Origin: Dama dama
Lineage: Eukaryota > Chordata > Mammalia > Artiodactyla > Cervidae
DNA length: 64,000 bases
Reading direction: 5' to 3'
Assembly: GCF_033118175.1 (NCBI RefSeq)
Contig: NC_083698.1
Span: 48,711,501 to 48,775,500 of the forward strand
The notes beneath the pieces were generated by a model. That model worked only from the letters and a program-made list of their open reading frames with translations, was not told the DNA's origin and made no database searches. The translations under genes and the position numbers were made by a program. Within the stretch, counting starts at the first letter, position 1; each line of letters starts with the position of its first letter. Of this stretch, positions 11,671 through 25,705 are shown one piece after another.

Positions 11671-14284
11671 TGCTTATGAACTGGCAAATGCCCTCAAGGC
11701 AAAAGCTAACTGTTAATGCTGAGTTTATTTACCTCTATGTTTTTGCCATATAGATTTTGGTTCAGTAGTTCTTTGATATCATATTAGTTCTTCAGTCTTT
11801 AAGAAATTTAAAAAAAAAACCTAGCTATTTTTAAAGCCTTCAACGTTTTGATCCAAATTTAGCCTGCAATTACTAGAAACATAAATCAGCATCTTCTTGA
11901 TTTCTTAATTGTTTTTTTATTTATGTATCTTCCTTTATCAAATCTTGTTGAAATAGTATTGATTTATTATTAAATAATCAGCTCAGTGTGAGTACATATA
12001 GATCTACCTTGATCTTTTATTAGTTTTTCTTAGTTTTAAAAATTCATTTTATTTTCTATCCTGTAGGACTAATGGGAAAAAAATCTGACAACTTGAAAGC
12101 CGTTTTTAAATTAATACAAATTATGTTTTATATTTCTCTTGGATCTTGCTGCACAATACTTAGTGTACTATGTCTAGCACATATGATATTTTAATACTGA
12201 TTTATTTGGAGTTTTAGAATTTGTTTCTGGGTTAGGCTTTTTAATTTTTTTTAAAATGAAACATTTATTCATTGTTTCCTGTGTAGCATGCACTGTGTTA
12301 TTTGCTCTTAAATTTGTTGTTTAATGTAATCCTTACTGCTCAGTGGTAGATGGTATCCATTATTTTTATAGAACAGAAAGGTGGCAATCAAACATTTGAG
12401 CCTTTGAATGTAGCAGAGGTTTGGTAAGGAAATTTACAAGTTTGATGTGAGTAGGTTCCACCATTGGAATATATTTATATTCCCCATCTTGTTTAGGTTG
12501 AGGATTTTTTCAGCACAACCAGTTTAAACATCATGTCTTTTCTAATTGTTGCAAAACACATCTTAAATTGAGTTGTATTTGGGGATATTTTTTCCTCTTT
12601 CCCTAAATTATTGTAGGTACTTGAATATTTTTACTTGAAAAGTCCACAGATTGCAAAGGAAAATATATGAACATAAAATATTATCACTTGTAATTCAGCA
12701 GCGTAATCGCTTTTAGCTCTGAAAACAAGGTAGCCTGCAAGTAAATTAATTGGAACTTGGCGTCTGTGTTATACTATGGATTTTATTATTCCTTATTTTT
12801 TTATATCTATAATGCAGTAACAGATGATATAAATTATCAAAGTCTTAAAGGTCTGTATGGACACATAATGAAATTCTAAATACTTTTCAGTCTAGCCTTA
12901 AATTTGCAATTGATATTTTTATTGTTTGAATAATAATAAGCCTTTGAAAATGCATATAATTAACATTTCTGTTTTTAGAAATTGTATTTTCCCCCTAGTT
13001 TGCTAAAGCATTTTCTTACATTAGGGAAAAAAAAAGATATATTTTCTTTACATTCAGAAGGCAACTTTTCTAGCAGAGGAGTTTGTTACAATCACAGTGC
13101 TGTGCTTAGTCATGAGATAAGGGTTTTGTAAAATGATGTGGCATTTTCATCTCAATAGATGTTTTATTACCATTGATAAGACTGTACATATGAACCAATG
13201 TCCAAGGTTTTGACGTAATCATTTGTGTGATTGTTAACTTGTTGAATGTTATTACCAGTAGAGGAAATACTCTGGGAAAAATGTTGCTTTCTTTATCACA
13301 GTATAAATTTGGTTGTAAATGTCACTGGAGCAGTTTGGTAGATTGAGGTGTAATTTTAGATTACAATATTAACTTGTTTTCTAGTTGTAAGTAATGATGT
13401 GACTTATTTTTGCTCTGAAAGCATAGACTAGTCACAAAAATATTTTCAGAAAAAAAAATTTACCTTTTTTAGAAAACATCACCAAAAATTGTTATTTTGT
13501 GATTTTTTTTCTTTTTTCTTTTTTTATAGATTGCCTGTTAACATCCTCTACTTATTTTTTTATTTACCTGTCTTTTATTTATCTGCATTTAGGACCTGAT
13601 TTTTGTTATCAGTTTCACATGCAAACAGTGACAAATATCTTAGTGTTCCTTGCATATATAAGGTATAGGATTGATATTGCTTATCCATATATGTGTAAAT
13701 CTGCTTGGTCCTTTTGAAAGCACAGAATGGAGAGGATAGAGGTGAGGAAAGCTAGGTAATGAAAGCCCTTGACACTCATCTCTCAAGACACATGCACAGA
13801 AACCAAGACTTAAAAAAAAACTAGGACAGAAACCTTTCAATTTTGACTTGACTTTGTGTTATTTATGTCTAGCATGGACGGTAAATTGTGTGCTGGCTGC
13901 TAAAGCTCCCACCTGGAAGAGACCCATGTCATTTCTTCTGTTTAATTATGGTTACATAGTCATATCTAATTTCAAGGGAGTAAGGAAGTTCAGTCTTACT
14001 GTGTTCACAAAAGAAGAATCAGCAGTATTGGGTGGGCAGCCCTGATGACTTACCATGTTATTCTAAATGTATTTTCTTCATGGCTGTAGTAATTGTATTT
14101 CCTATTTACTGTATGCTTAAAGCAATAGTTAATTCTGAATATTGAACATAAATTTATACCAAGAAAAATAGATACTTATCTCAAACTTTTCCATTCACTT
14201 TTATATATAATTTATTCTTTCTCTGTAATGTTTCTTAGATTCATTTCAGTTTTGGTACTTATCATCCCACTTTAGGGGGAACTT
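11671..14284. other. Intron, AT-rich; possible worn MIR at about 12265-12390
   Basis: Nothing coding. 12265-12390 has MIR-like wording ('tagcatgcactgtgttatttg'-type string, then 'taatccttactgctcag') but is weak. The rest contains T-runs and no recognised repeat family. Confidence 0.45.
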
Positions 14285-14497
14285 TGTTGTTGTTTAGTCA
14301 CTAAGTTATGTCCAACTCTTGTGAGATCGCATGGACTGTAGCCCTCCAGGCTCCTCTGTCCATGGGATTTTCCAGGCAAGCATACTGGAGTGGGTTGCCA
14401 TTTCCTTCTCGAGGGGATCTTCCCAGCCCAGAGACTGATCCGGTGTCTCCTGCGTTGGCAGGCAGATTCTTTACCACTGAGCTACCTGGGAACCCAG
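14285..14497 (-). mobile_element. Bov-tA SINE, antisense
   Basis: Reverse orientation of the tRNA-Glu-derived SINE: starts 'tgttgttgtttagtcacta', ends 'accactgagctacctggga'. The tRNA-related head, with a B-box-like region, lies at the right end. Confidence 0.88.
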
Positions 14498-15137
14498 GGG
14501 CAACTTAAACAGCCTCCTAATTGGTATTTTTGACTGTACTATTTCTGTGCTTTAGTCAGTCCTATATGCTGTTACCTGTAGAACACACTTCCTTTTGTCT
14601 GTTAGGTGAAATCTTAAACTTAATCTCCCTAATGTCTAACTTTTATTTCATTTATACAATTTTAGTGATATTCTTCAGATACATAACCATTTCTGCCTCT
14701 GTTTTTCCTTTTGTTATTCTTCAGTTTGGAACATCCTTTCATCCCCTCATGGTGCATTCACATTTTGCCATCAAGGGCCAGATTAATAGTTTGTTTACTT
14801 TTCTATTTTATTACAGCCCACAAGAGTGCTTTTTGTTCATAGGCTATGATTTTGGGTAGGTGATTATTTTGTTTAGCACATTTTTATACATGTCATGTGT
14901 TGTTCTCTTTCATTCTTGCATCATTTAATATGTGAAAGTCTTCATTTTACTGTAAGCTGCTTGACTACTATGGTGTTTTTTATTTCCTTCCTAATTCTTT
15001 CATGTTATGTTTATCAAGTTCTTTATTGAATTAGTATATTTGATATAGAATGGTCATTTATATATTTATAAAACTTGACTAAAACATATCATTTGTGAAG
15101 TAATTAATATATTAATTAATTTATACTGCAGAAAGTT

Positions 15138-15325
15138 TGAAGCATGACTTAGAGCCTGAAAATCTTGGTCCAAATACTACCTCAATGACTTGTCCAAGCT
15201 AATATGACTATTAAGTTGTTTGGAAATCTTTGAGGCTCAATTTCCTCTGTCATTGAGATGATACCTAGCTAATTAGCAAGATGACTGTGAGAATTAAAAC
15301 AAGATAATAAATATGAAAGGACTTA
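15138..15325 (+). mobile_element. MIR SINE
   Basis: Worn MIR: 'tgacttgtccaagctaatat', then 'tgaggctcaatttcctctgt' and 'gtgagaattaaaacaagat', the order expected in the MIR consensus. Confidence 0.65.
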
Positions 15326-15366
15326 AATTAACATGCTGCCATTTGATAGTTTTGATGCTTACCAAA

Positions 15367-15569
15367 TATTTAGTCACTAAGTCACGTTCAACTCTTCTGT
15401 GACCCTGTGGACGATAGCCCACCAGGCTCCTCTGTCCATGGGATTTCCCAGGTAAGCATACTGGAGTGGTTGCCATTTCCTTCTCCAGGGGATCTTCTCC
15501 ACCCAGGGATCAAACCCATGTCTCCTGCATTGCAGGAGGAGTCTTTACTGCTTAGTCTCCAGGAAGCCC
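15367..15569 (-). mobile_element. Bov-tA SINE, antisense, 9-bp target duplication
   Basis: Flanked by CTTACCAAA at 15358-15366 and 15570-15578. Body contains 'tccatgggatttcccaggta' and ends with the reverse tRNA-derived head ('cttagtctccaggaagcccc'). Confidence 0.9.
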
Positions 15570-15802
15570 CTTACCAAAAGTTACTTTTACCTAAGTTGGG
15601 AGTACTTGCTATTTTGTGTTATAAGCACCATGATTTCTAAGATGTTTGTTTTGATTGATTTTAAAACAAATAAGTACTATTTTTCTTTAAACATTTATTA
15701 TTTTAATAAAATAAACATAAACGCATGTGTTCCAATCTGTTGTGATAAAACATTGAAATGATTATTTTGATGTGAAAAAAAAATCTGGAGTCTTATTGAG
15801 GT

Positions 15803-15918
15803 AAAGAAAGAGAAGTTGCTCAGTCATGTCCGACTCTTTGCGACCCCATGGACTGATTGAACCTGGGTCTCCCGCATTGCAGGCAGATGCTTTACCATCT
15901 GAGCCACCAGGGAAGCCC
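15803..15918 (-). mobile_element. Bov-tA SINE with internal deletion, antisense
   Basis: Both termini are present ('gttgctcagtcatgtccgac' and 'gagccaccagggaagccc') but about 90 bp between 'cccatggactg' and 'attgaacctgggtctcc' is missing. Confidence 0.85.
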
Positions 15919-15919
15919 A

Positions 15920-17100
15920 GGGAAGACAATAAATGAGAGTGGGGGGTGTGGAAAGAACAAATGTAAACTACCTTTCTGGTAGCTGACCGAGAGAGAGCGA
16001 AGAGATACAGGATACTGTCTAAATGGGTACTGATTTTAACAGTCTTTTAACTCTGTTCTGTTAAAAAAAATGAATTAAGTTAATCAGGAGTTTGCCTCAC
16101 ATGCCTCAAAAAGATTACCCAAGTAGTGAATATAATTATTTCAGATGCTTTGTAAGTAGAAATTCTAATCCATCTTCTTCAGAAGTCTCTTTTTGAACCT
16201 TGGTAATGATTATACTTATGTCACCAGATATATTTTCACAAAAATTAATTTGAAATAAAAACCAACCATATTTCATGTTTTATGACACTTTTTTCACATA
16301 TTAGCATTTCCGAAATTGGTATGCATCCTATTATTGATGATGTCTTAGATCTAATAAAATATAATAACTTGTTACTTACCTATTTTAGTAGTCTTATTTT
16401 AGTTTGAACTTGTGTATTCAGGAATATCCAGTGATATTAGAAGTCCTGGGAAAAGTGAATGGTATAAAAATAACATTTAAAATTTACTCTCATATTTCTT
16501 AGCTTTCAAAAAGTAAAATTTTTTATTTAAATATACTCTTATTTCAGCATTTTCTCACCAGAATAGGTTAACTTTATATGTTAATGGTCTGTGCTAAAGA
16601 ATGTTAGAAGGATGGTTGCTGATGCAAGTGAAGCATAAGACATAAAGAATTAATATATTTTTCATTATACTACCTTGTACACACATATAGATGACATATT
16701 CATTAATGGAAAGAACGGTGCTACGATTTTGTTTTCATGTGGAAAGTCTTCCCACATTCCAGTGTTACAGCAGTAAGTCAACAAATACACAGAAGTAAAT
16801 CCATTTTTGCCAGGAAAGCTTAATATCTGCTCTGTGTCTCTGTGGAACTGTGCAATTATTAGGACCTTTGTTTAGTGAAGAATTTACTGGATCTTAATCT
16901 TTGAAGATATTCATTTTTAATATCCAGTAGTACTTATTAAAGCTAATAGACATTAAAAATTAAGAAAAATCATATAAAACTTCTATATATCAAAACTATA
17001 ATTCATATCATCTCTGAAAAGCCATGTTTTGCCCAGTGATTCTAATTTTGCTTTAAGTATGTTTTAAATAAAATAATATAGACTAATTAAATCTCAGTTT
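15920..17100. other. Intron without a recognised element
   Basis: AT-rich; no coding, RNA or repeat signature that I can name. Confidence 0.45.
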
Positions 17101-17101
17101 G

Positions 17102-19624
17102 TTTCCAAGGCAAGGCGTTCAGCATCACAGTAATCCAAATCTGTCCTCTAACCACTGATGCCAAAAAAGCTCAAATTGCCCAGTTTTGTGATGACTTAAC
17201 AACACCTTCTAGAACTAGCACCAAAAAAAGATGTCCTTTTCATCATAGGGGATTGTAATGAAAAAGTAGGAAGTCAAGAGAGTAACAGGCAAGTTTGTCC
17301 TTGGAGTACAAAATGAAGCAGGGAAAAAGCTAACAGAATTTTGTCAAAAGAACACACTGCTCTCAGCAAACACCCTTTTCCAACAACCCAAGAGATGACT
17401 CTACACATGGACATCACCAGATGGTCAATACTAAAATCAGATTCATTATGTTATTTGTAGCTGAAGATGGAGAAGCTCTGTTCAGTCAGCAAAAACAAGA
17501 CCTGGAGCTAACTGTGACTCAGAGCATTGCAAAATTTAGGCTTCAATTGAAGAAAGTAGAGAAAACCACTAGATCATTCAGGTATGTCCTAAATCAAACC
17601 CCTTATGATTATACAGTGGTAGTGACAAATAGATTCAAGGAATTGGATCTGGTAGACAGTGCCTGACGACCTATGGACAGGGATCCATAACACTATACAA
17701 GAGGCAGTGACCAAAACTCTACAAAAGAAGAAATGCAAGAAGGCAAAGTGGTTGTCTGAGGAGGCCTTCCAAATAGCTGAGGAAAGAAGAGAAGTGAAAG
17801 GCAAAGGAGAAAAGGAAAGATATACCCATCTGAATGCAGAGTTCCGGAGAATAGCAAAGAGAGATAAGAAACCCTTTTAAGTGAATAATGCAAAGAAATA
17901 GAGGAAAACAATAGAATGGGAAAGACTAGAGATCTCTTCAAAAAAATTAAGAGATATCACGAGAACATTTCAGGTAAAGATAGGCGCAATAAAGGACAGA
18001 AAAAATAAGGACCAAACAGAAGCAGAAGATATTAAGAAGAGGTGGCAAGAATACACAGAAGAACTGTACAAGAAAGATCTTCATGACCCAGATAACCGTG
18101 ATGGTGTGGTCACTCACCTAGAACCAGACATCCTGGAGTTCGAAGTCAAGTGGGCCTTAGGAAGCGTTACTACAAAGAAAGCTAGTGGAGGTGATGGAAT
18201 TCCAGCTGAGCTATTTCAAATTCTAGATAATGCTGTTAAAGTGTTAAGTATAGACTTAATATGTCAGCAAATTTGGAAAACTCAGCAGTAGCCCCAAGAC
18301 TGGAAAAGGTCAGTTTCCATTCCAGTCCCAAAAAAGGGCAATGCCAAAGAATGTTCAAACTACCCCACAACTGAGCTCATTTCACATTAGCAATGCTATG
18401 CTCAGAATCCTTCAAACTAGGCTTCAGTAGTATGTGAACTGAGAATTTCTACATGTACAAACTAGGTTTTGAAAAGGCAGAGGAACCAGAAATCAAATTG
18501 CCAATATTCTTTGGATCATGGAGAAAGCAAGGGAGTTCCAGAAAAAAAAATCTGCTTCTGCTTCATTAACACTAAAGCTTGTGACTCTGTGGAGCACAAC
18601 AAACTGTAGAAAGTTCTTAGAGAGATGAGAGTAACAGACCATTTTACCTGTCTTCTGAGAAACCTGTGTGGGTCAAGAAGCAACAGTCAACAGACATGGA
18701 GCAACTGATATTCAAATTTTGGAAAGGAATACAACAAGGCTGTATATTGTCACCCTGCTTATTTACCTTCTGTGCAGAGTACATCATGCAAAATGCCAGG
18801 CTGGATGAAACACAAGCTGGAATCAAGATTGATGAGAGAAATATCAGCCTCAGATATGCAGATGTCATGGCAGAAAGTGAAGAGGAACAAATGACCCTCT
18901 TGATGAGGGTGAAAGAGGAGAGTGAAAAAACTGGCTTGAAACTTAGTATTTAAAAAGTTAAGGTCATGGTATCTGGTCTCATCACTTTATGGCAAATAGA
19001 AGAGGAAGAAGTGGAAACAGTGACAAATTTTATTTTCTTGGGCTCCAGAGTCACTGAAGGCAGTGATTGCAGCCAGGAAAATAAAAGATGCTTGTTCCTT
19101 GGAAAGAAAGCTATGACAAATGTAGACAGAATGTTAGAAAGCAGTGACATCACTTTGCCGACAGGTGTCTGTGTAGTCAAAGCTATATGGTTTTTTCAGT
19201 AGTCATGTCCGGATATGAGAACTGGACCATAAAGAAGATTGAGTGCCAAAGAATTGATGCTTTCAAATTGTGGTTCTGGAGAAGATTCTTGAGAGTTCCT
19301 TGGAAGCAAGGAGATCAAACCAGTCAATCTGAAAGGAAATCAACCCTGAATATCTGTTGGAAGGACTTGCTCAAACTGAAGCTCCAATACTTGGGCCATC
19401 TGATGCAAAGAGCCGACTCATAGGAAAAGACCCTGACGCTGGGTAAGACTGAAGGCAAAAGGAGAAGGGGATCGCAGAGGACTAAATGGTTAGATAGCAT
19501 CACCAACTCAATGAACATGAATTTGAACAAACTCTGGGAGTTGGTGGAGGACAGAGGAGCCTGGTGTACCGCTGTCCGTGGTGTTTCAAAGAGTTGGACA
19601 TGACCTAATGACTGAACAACAACA
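17102..19624 (+). mobile_element. BovB LINE, sense, 5'-truncated, degraded
   Basis: Begins in the endonuclease region ('ccaaggcaaggcgttcagc') and runs to the 3' terminus 'atgactgaacaacaacaa' at about 19624. Broken ORF2 pieces on the + strand: 17421-17666, 17659-17880, 18106-18291, 18666-18953 (LRYAD with the second catalytic Asp lost by a small deletion), 18966-19202 and 19187-19423. It is inserted in the same direction as ASZ1. Confidence 0.88.
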
Positions 19625-19629
19625 AAGGC

Positions 19630-21870
19630 CCCTTTGTATCCTCCCCAGTCATACTCACTTTTCCTTCTTTCTTTCCCAGAGGCAACCAGTATTATAATTT
19701 GTGTGCATATTTCCTGCCCATGTTAAATTATATAGATAAATAGATAAAATATAAAATTATCTAGCCACATGTATATAGATATAATCATCCATCCATCCAT
19801 CCATCTGTATACATCATATAGTAAAATTTTGCATAATTTTAATTCCATTTTTTGATTGGCATCTGATTTACAAAGTGAAATACATAAATCTTAAGTGTAA
19901 ATTTGAATTATGATGAATGTATATACCAGTGTAGCTCACATCCCTTTCAAGTGGAGAATATTTTTCCATCACCCTCGGAAGTTCCTTAAGGTGCTTTCTG
20001 AGAGAGTCTCCTGAACCCTAAAGGCACCCACTCTTGTTTTTTCTTCTCTGCGCTGGTTTAGTGTTTTTGATTAGTACCTCACACATTATAAATTCTTAAT
20101 ATATGAATTCTTTTTAGAAATTTTTTTAATTTTGCATTTGTGTCTGAATTCTTTAACTCCTAGGTTTTTTTTTTAATGTTTTAAATTGATTTCTAGCCAA
20201 ATTCCACAGTTGTCAGAAAACATATTCTGTATGGTTTCAGATCTTTGAAATCTGTTGAGACTTTCTTTATGGCCCAGCCTATGGAAGTTTTTGCAAATGT
20301 TTCATGTACACTAGCAAAGAATGTAATTTGGTAATAGTTGGATATAAATGGTCTATGTGTATTAATTAGGCAACATTTATTAGTTTCATTGCTCAGATCT
20401 TCTAAATGACTACTGATATTTTTGCTTGCTTTCTCTACCAGTTACTGTGATTTGTATTTTGTTGAACTTTTGCTTTTATGTTCTTAAGGTCATCATATTC
20501 CTGATGCATTAACATCTTTACTCTTTTGAAGTGTACTCCTCTGTATATCTAGGAATTCTTTATTATAATATCTAGTGCTCTAATGCTAGTGTGGTTATGT
20601 CAGCTTTTTTAGTTAGTGTGTGTATAATGTATCTTCTTCCACTGTTTTGCTTTCATCCTTTCTATGTATTTTTATATAAAGTAAGCAGTATAGTTCATTT
20701 TAAATCCAGATTGCTTAATAATAGTTTACTTTTAACTTTTAATATTTAGTCCATTCGCATTTAAGGTACATTCTAATGTATCTGTTCCATTTAATTTGTC
20801 CATCCCACCACTTTGTGCTGTTGTCATGTATTCCAAATCTATCTGTATTTTTAAACCTCACAATATATTATTATCATCATTTTATTGTTTTCAACTGTGT
20901 TGTCACTATTATCTACTTTTACTTAGATTTACTCCCGTAATCATCTTTTCTGATGCTCTTCATGTCATCCCTTTATTTTCACGTTTTAATCAGGGGTCAT
21001 TTTCTTCTGAAAACCTTCTTTAGTTGATTTGCTGGTGACAAAGTCTTTTTGTTTGAAAACCTTTTTATTTCACTTTAATTTCGAAAGTTATTTTCATTGA
21101 GCATAGATTCCTAGGTTAGGAGTTAGTTTCCTTTTGGTATTTTAAAGCTATTACAGTTGTCTCCTGGCCTCCATTGTTTCTATTGAAAAGCCAGCTAGCT
21201 GTTAGTCTTATTGATGCTTTGAATGTGTTGACTTTAGGATAGATTTTAAGATTTTCTATTTGTCTCTTGTTTTGTGCACCTTTGCTATGTATGATATCCC
21301 TAGGTTTTTCCTTTGAATTTGTCTAGCTTGAGATTCATAGAACTTGAATCTGTTGCTTGGTATATTTCATCATATTTTTAGTATTAAGAAACTGCTTTTG
21401 TTTCATGCTCCCTCTCCTCTCTTTCTGGGATTTAGGCCATTACACCCATATCATGTATGTGTCTCTTCCTTACTTTCCATCTTTTTCCTCTCCATTTACT
21501 ACAGTAGTTTCCTAGGTATTTTCTCCTGGACTAGTTTCTAGGTGACTAATCCTCTTCTCCTATAGCTCTTCTTCTATTAAACCCATGTGTTACCTTCTTA
21601 ATTTCAGTAATCCTATTTTCCATTCAAAATTTCTGCTTTCTTCTCTTTTTTCCCTGAAATTCGGGTTTCCAATTAAAATTTTCACTTGCCTTCTATTTCT
21701 GAAGCTTATTAATCACACTAATTTTTAAAGTGTGTTTCTCATATTTTCTATGGGTCTGTTTTTATCATTTCTTTCTTTTGGTCACTTGGTTGTCTGTTAA
21801 TATGCCTGATTATTTTTGATTGAATAATGTATGAATATTTGTATAGGTCTGTCTGCTTCTAGAAAATACT
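19630..21870 (-). mobile_element. Ancient L1, antisense
   Basis: Long T-rich stretch with old L1 3' wording in reverse, e.g. 'gtctcctggcctccattgtt' at about 21160-21180 and 'aaaagccagctagctgttag'. A short (ATCC)n run lies at 19786-19805. No intact ORF; boundaries approximate and possibly more than one copy. Confidence 0.6.
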
Positions 21871-22059
21871 TAGTTTTTTCCTGATTGGCAGTTAATCCCT
21901 GATTAGATCAGGGTTCCACATTGGTTCATGTCTGGGTATTGGGTTTAGTCTGTTTCCCCATACTCCTTCAGTGGTCTCAACTCAAGTTTAGGGGTTTACT
22001 CCAGCACCCTCTCCCTTTGAGGGTCATGAGTGCCGGATTTTGTCACCTCAATTTTATGA

Positions 22060-22252
22060 GTGCTGTGGCTCAGATGGTAAAGCGTCTGCCTGCAATGCGG
22101 GAGACCTGGGTTCAATCCCTGGGTCGGGAAGATCCTCTGGAGAAGGAAATGGCAACCTACTCCAGTACTCTTGCCTGGAAAATCCCATGGAGAGAGGAGC
22201 CTGATGGCTACAGTCCGTGGGGTCGCAAAGAGTCAGACAAGACTGAGTGACT
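22060..22252 (+). mobile_element. Bov-tA SINE, sense
   Basis: Starts in the tRNA-derived head ('gtggctcagatggtaaagcg', 'gggttcaatccctgggtcgg', a recognisable B-box) and ends 'gtcagacaagactgagtgac'. Confidence 0.9.
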
Positions 22253-23985
22253 TCTCTGAAAGCCCTTCTCAGCTTTTCAGCCTTTTAGCATCTCATTTGT
22301 GGTCTGCCTTTCTCCCTCCCTACGTATATTTTGTGTAGTTTAAGAATCTAAAAATGCCTTGAAGGTAAAAGCCCAGCAGAAGATCCCTTCTCTGCAGGGC
22401 CACTTTTCTGCTATTCCCTTTATTCCAGACTGTCTCTAGCTAAAATAAGGCCTACTTACGCCACCCAGGAATTGGCAAATGTCACAAGGGAAAACCTGTC
22501 AGAGAATGTAGGATTCAATTTAGTAAATGCTTCTTTTCTCTCCAGAATCCTGACTTTTCATATTTTAGCTGCCTCGATCTACTACAGTGCCTTCAGACAT
22601 ATTTTGTATTTTATCAGCTTTAATAGCCTTGGTTAGTGGAAACATTGATGCCATAAAACTACTGTAATAACTGGAAATGAATGTTCAATTCAGAGATTTT
22701 TATGATTTTCAAAATCTCCTTTATCATAGTTATTTCATTAATCTCCCCACTAAAAGCTGGGACTAAAAATAGTAGGTAACATTGATCTGTACAGTAAAAG
22801 ATGTGACAGGAAGACAAACTAGCTGTTTTTCCCTTGGTGCAGAGAAGTAATAAAGGTACCACTAAGAAGGTACTTTTTTCCTGCTGTCAGACTTGAGCAT
22901 TTTGGTTCTGCTTTTCTTTGTATGCCCTCTAGTGGAGGTTTTATTGAAAAGAAATAACTAGAAAGATGTATAAAAGGCTCTATCTATCATCCACTAAAAA
23001 AATTTTGCATAATTTTTATTCTTTTTAACCAACTCTTGATTACTAACAGTTCTGAGGACATTTGGTAGTTGAATTAACAAACAAACTTAGTATCACTAGT
23101 AAATTCAACTAGGTTTTGTTAAGCAATATGTGCTAAGTACTAGGAGATACAAGATAAAAGACTCAGTCCCTGCCTCTACTGTATTTGATAATATAATAGA
23201 AGATATTATAATACTATAGCAATTTACAACATTGTAAGATTAGAGATGATTAAGAGTGTTTCTGAGAATAGAAATTAGAATTTAACTGAGATGTAGAAGA
23301 CAAGTAAAAGCTCTCTGAAGATTTATCTTTTGAACTGAGATTTGAAGAATGAGTGGGATTTGGCCAGCTGAAGATGGTAGAATGGAATATTCACTGTAGA
23401 AGACGGTGCATGTACAGACAGAGAAGGACGCAAGAGCATAATTCATTTGGGCAATTTTAAGTTACGTAAGCAGACCACATAAGAGTAGAAAATAAATCAA
23501 AATTTAGCAGTGGCTAGATATAACCTGTAACCTGTGTGATCCATGCTGAAATATATGAATTTCATCCTGAAAGCTATTGAACAACTTTAAGACTGAACAT
23601 ATTAGTATTTTATAAAGGTTATTCTGTCAGCAGTTGAGGATGAATTGGAGCCAGGAGATCCAGCTAAAAGACTTGCTCTTACCAAAGAAAATTAGCAAGT
23701 AATTTTGCCTGAATTTGAAGATTAGTTCCAGTATACCTCCAGATAGTTCTCAAATTTTATTTTGATTTAAAATTCTGGTCATAAAAGATCCCTATTACAT
23801 TTTTTAAACAATATTTAACTTAGGTGAAAAGTCTTCTGCTTTCCATATAATATAGTTGGTTGTTATATAGTCTTACAGAACTTTTTCTATGTGTTAGCAT
23901 TTTTCTTTTGTTTTCCTTTGTTTTTAAATGGGATTTTATCCTATGTACTATATTTCAACTGGTTTATTTAAACAGTGTTTCATGG
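22253..23985. other. Intron; 23130-23650 probably an old dispersed repeat
   Basis: 23130-23650 ('gatttgaagaatgagtggga', 'tgcatgtacagacagagaag') has the wording of a widespread old mammalian repeat that I cannot name with confidence; the same family appears at 35560-36320 and 37380-37870. The rest is unrecognised. Confidence 0.4.
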
Positions 23986-23989
23986 ACCC

Positions 23990-24550
23990 TATACCTGCCA
24001 GTATGTATAGATATAGTTCTCTTTATAATGACTGCATTATATTTTACTATATGGATGTGATATCCTTACTTAACCTAATATTTTATTGAAGAACATTTGG
24101 GTTATTTTCAGGTTTTTAATATTATAAAAACGCTACAGTGAACATCTCTTGTCAACTCGGGTAGGTTTTCTATAGAATATATTCCTAAAATGGAATTTCT
24201 GACTAAAAGATATATGTATATTTAGAATTGTGATAGACTGCCAAATTGTCTTCTGAAAAATGGAATCACATTATACTACCTCCCACAGTATCTGAAAGAA
24301 CCTACATAATGATAGCACTGGATATTTTGATATTCTAGATTTTCCAGTATGATTTGTAAATAGTACTTCATTATCATCTGTATGCTTTTCAATAATAGTT
24401 GATTAGTCTTCCACATTTTTGTTAGTGACTTATAGGTATTTCTTTTCCTATTAATTGTGTCTCACCTTTTTTGACCATTTTTCTATTTGATGGTCCACAT
24501 GTGTGTTATTGATTTATAAGACCTTTTTGTATATTGAATCTTTTAGTTTA
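23990..24550 (-). mobile_element. Ancient L1 3' region, antisense
   Basis: Contains 'gaacatttgggttattttca', 'gactgccaaattgtcttctg' and 'agacctttttgtatattga' in the order seen in reversed old L1 3' sequence. Confidence 0.65.
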
Positions 24551-25239
24551 TTACATGTGTTGAAGGTGCTATTTATAGTTTGGTTTTTTATCTGCTTCTG
24601 TTTTTTCTGATTTTATGCTGTGATTTTTATCTGTCTTTTGAGAAAAACTGTCATAAAGCTAACTTCCAAAAAAAGTCCTGGACTCAGAGTTTAACAGGTC
24701 ATTTCTTAAACTTCTAAGGAATAGATTACACTAATACAACTTGAATAATTCCAGAGTATAAAAAGAGAAGCCTTTCAGTTTTTTTAATAAAACAAACATA
24801 ATTCTAATTTTGAAATCCAGTAAAAAAATTATCCACTCCAATAGACTTTATAAATCAATCTCATTTATGATTATAAATACAAGAATTCCTTAATGAAATA
24901 TCAGCAAGGTGAATGTTATCTACACAATAAATTAATATATAATTATCAAGTTGGATTCATGTCAGAATTTCTATTTCAGAGGAAAATGTTTCAATATTAG
25001 GAAAATAAATTTTATAAATATGTCAAGAGCTTTTTAAAAAGGAGGTAATCATTATAATAGATGCCAGAATGGTGTTTTTATAAAACTTAAAATCTTATTC
25101 AGATTTTTGTAACCTTAGTAAAATTTGATTAGATGAATAGTTCTTCAAGGATGCTTATTATAAGCTTTTTGTCTTACAGTGTTTTGGGAACTATAAGGTA
25201 ATTTAGCCATGTAAGAGAAGAAAACAAGAGATACAAATA

Positions 25240-25515
25240 GTAGTAGAAATAGCTAATAATGACAGAGCATTTATTTTATGCCTAGTACTGTTCTGATTAT
25301 TGAACATTATTATTTCATTATCACAGATTATGATAATATCACCAATAGGTGCCACAAATGTAGACACTATTTTTTATACTATGTAAGGTTGTAGAATCTG
25401 AGACAATGACAGTTTAAGATATTTGTCTAAGGATACATGGCCAATAAATACTGAAGACTAGATTTTAACTTTGGCTGATCGACTTTACTTTTAGATATAC
25501 TTCTTATACTCTACA
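25240..25515 (+). mobile_element. MIR SINE
   Basis: MIR order preserved: 'agcatttattttatgcctag', 'tactgttctgattattgaa', 'agatatttgtctaaggatac', 'atggccaataaatactgaag'. Confidence 0.65.
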
Positions 25516-25534
25516 CTAGGATTTCTGCAGTCCT

Positions 25535-25705
25535 TTAAAGTGTGATTGGAACAGAGCCATGCTCATTCCTTTATGTATTGTCTGTGACCACTTTTGTGCT
25601 GCAGTAGCAGTTGAGTGGTTTTGACACAGCCCTATATGCCCCATTAAGCCTAAAATAATTTACTCTCATACCCTTTACAGGAAAAATTGCCAGCCACTGT
25701 TCTAA
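25535..25705 (-). mobile_element. MER1/Charlie-like hAT fragment
   Basis: Reads 'gattggaacagagccatgct', 'ctttatgtattgtctgtgac' and 'taaaataatttactctcata', i.e. the MER1-type nonautonomous hAT in the orientation opposite to the copy at 62545-62770. Confidence 0.6.

Noticed and set aside
22060..22252. tRNA gene suggested by the A/B-box-like head
   Set aside because: The tRNA-like part is the head of a Bov-tA SINE; the cloverleaf is not preserved and the SINE body follows directly.
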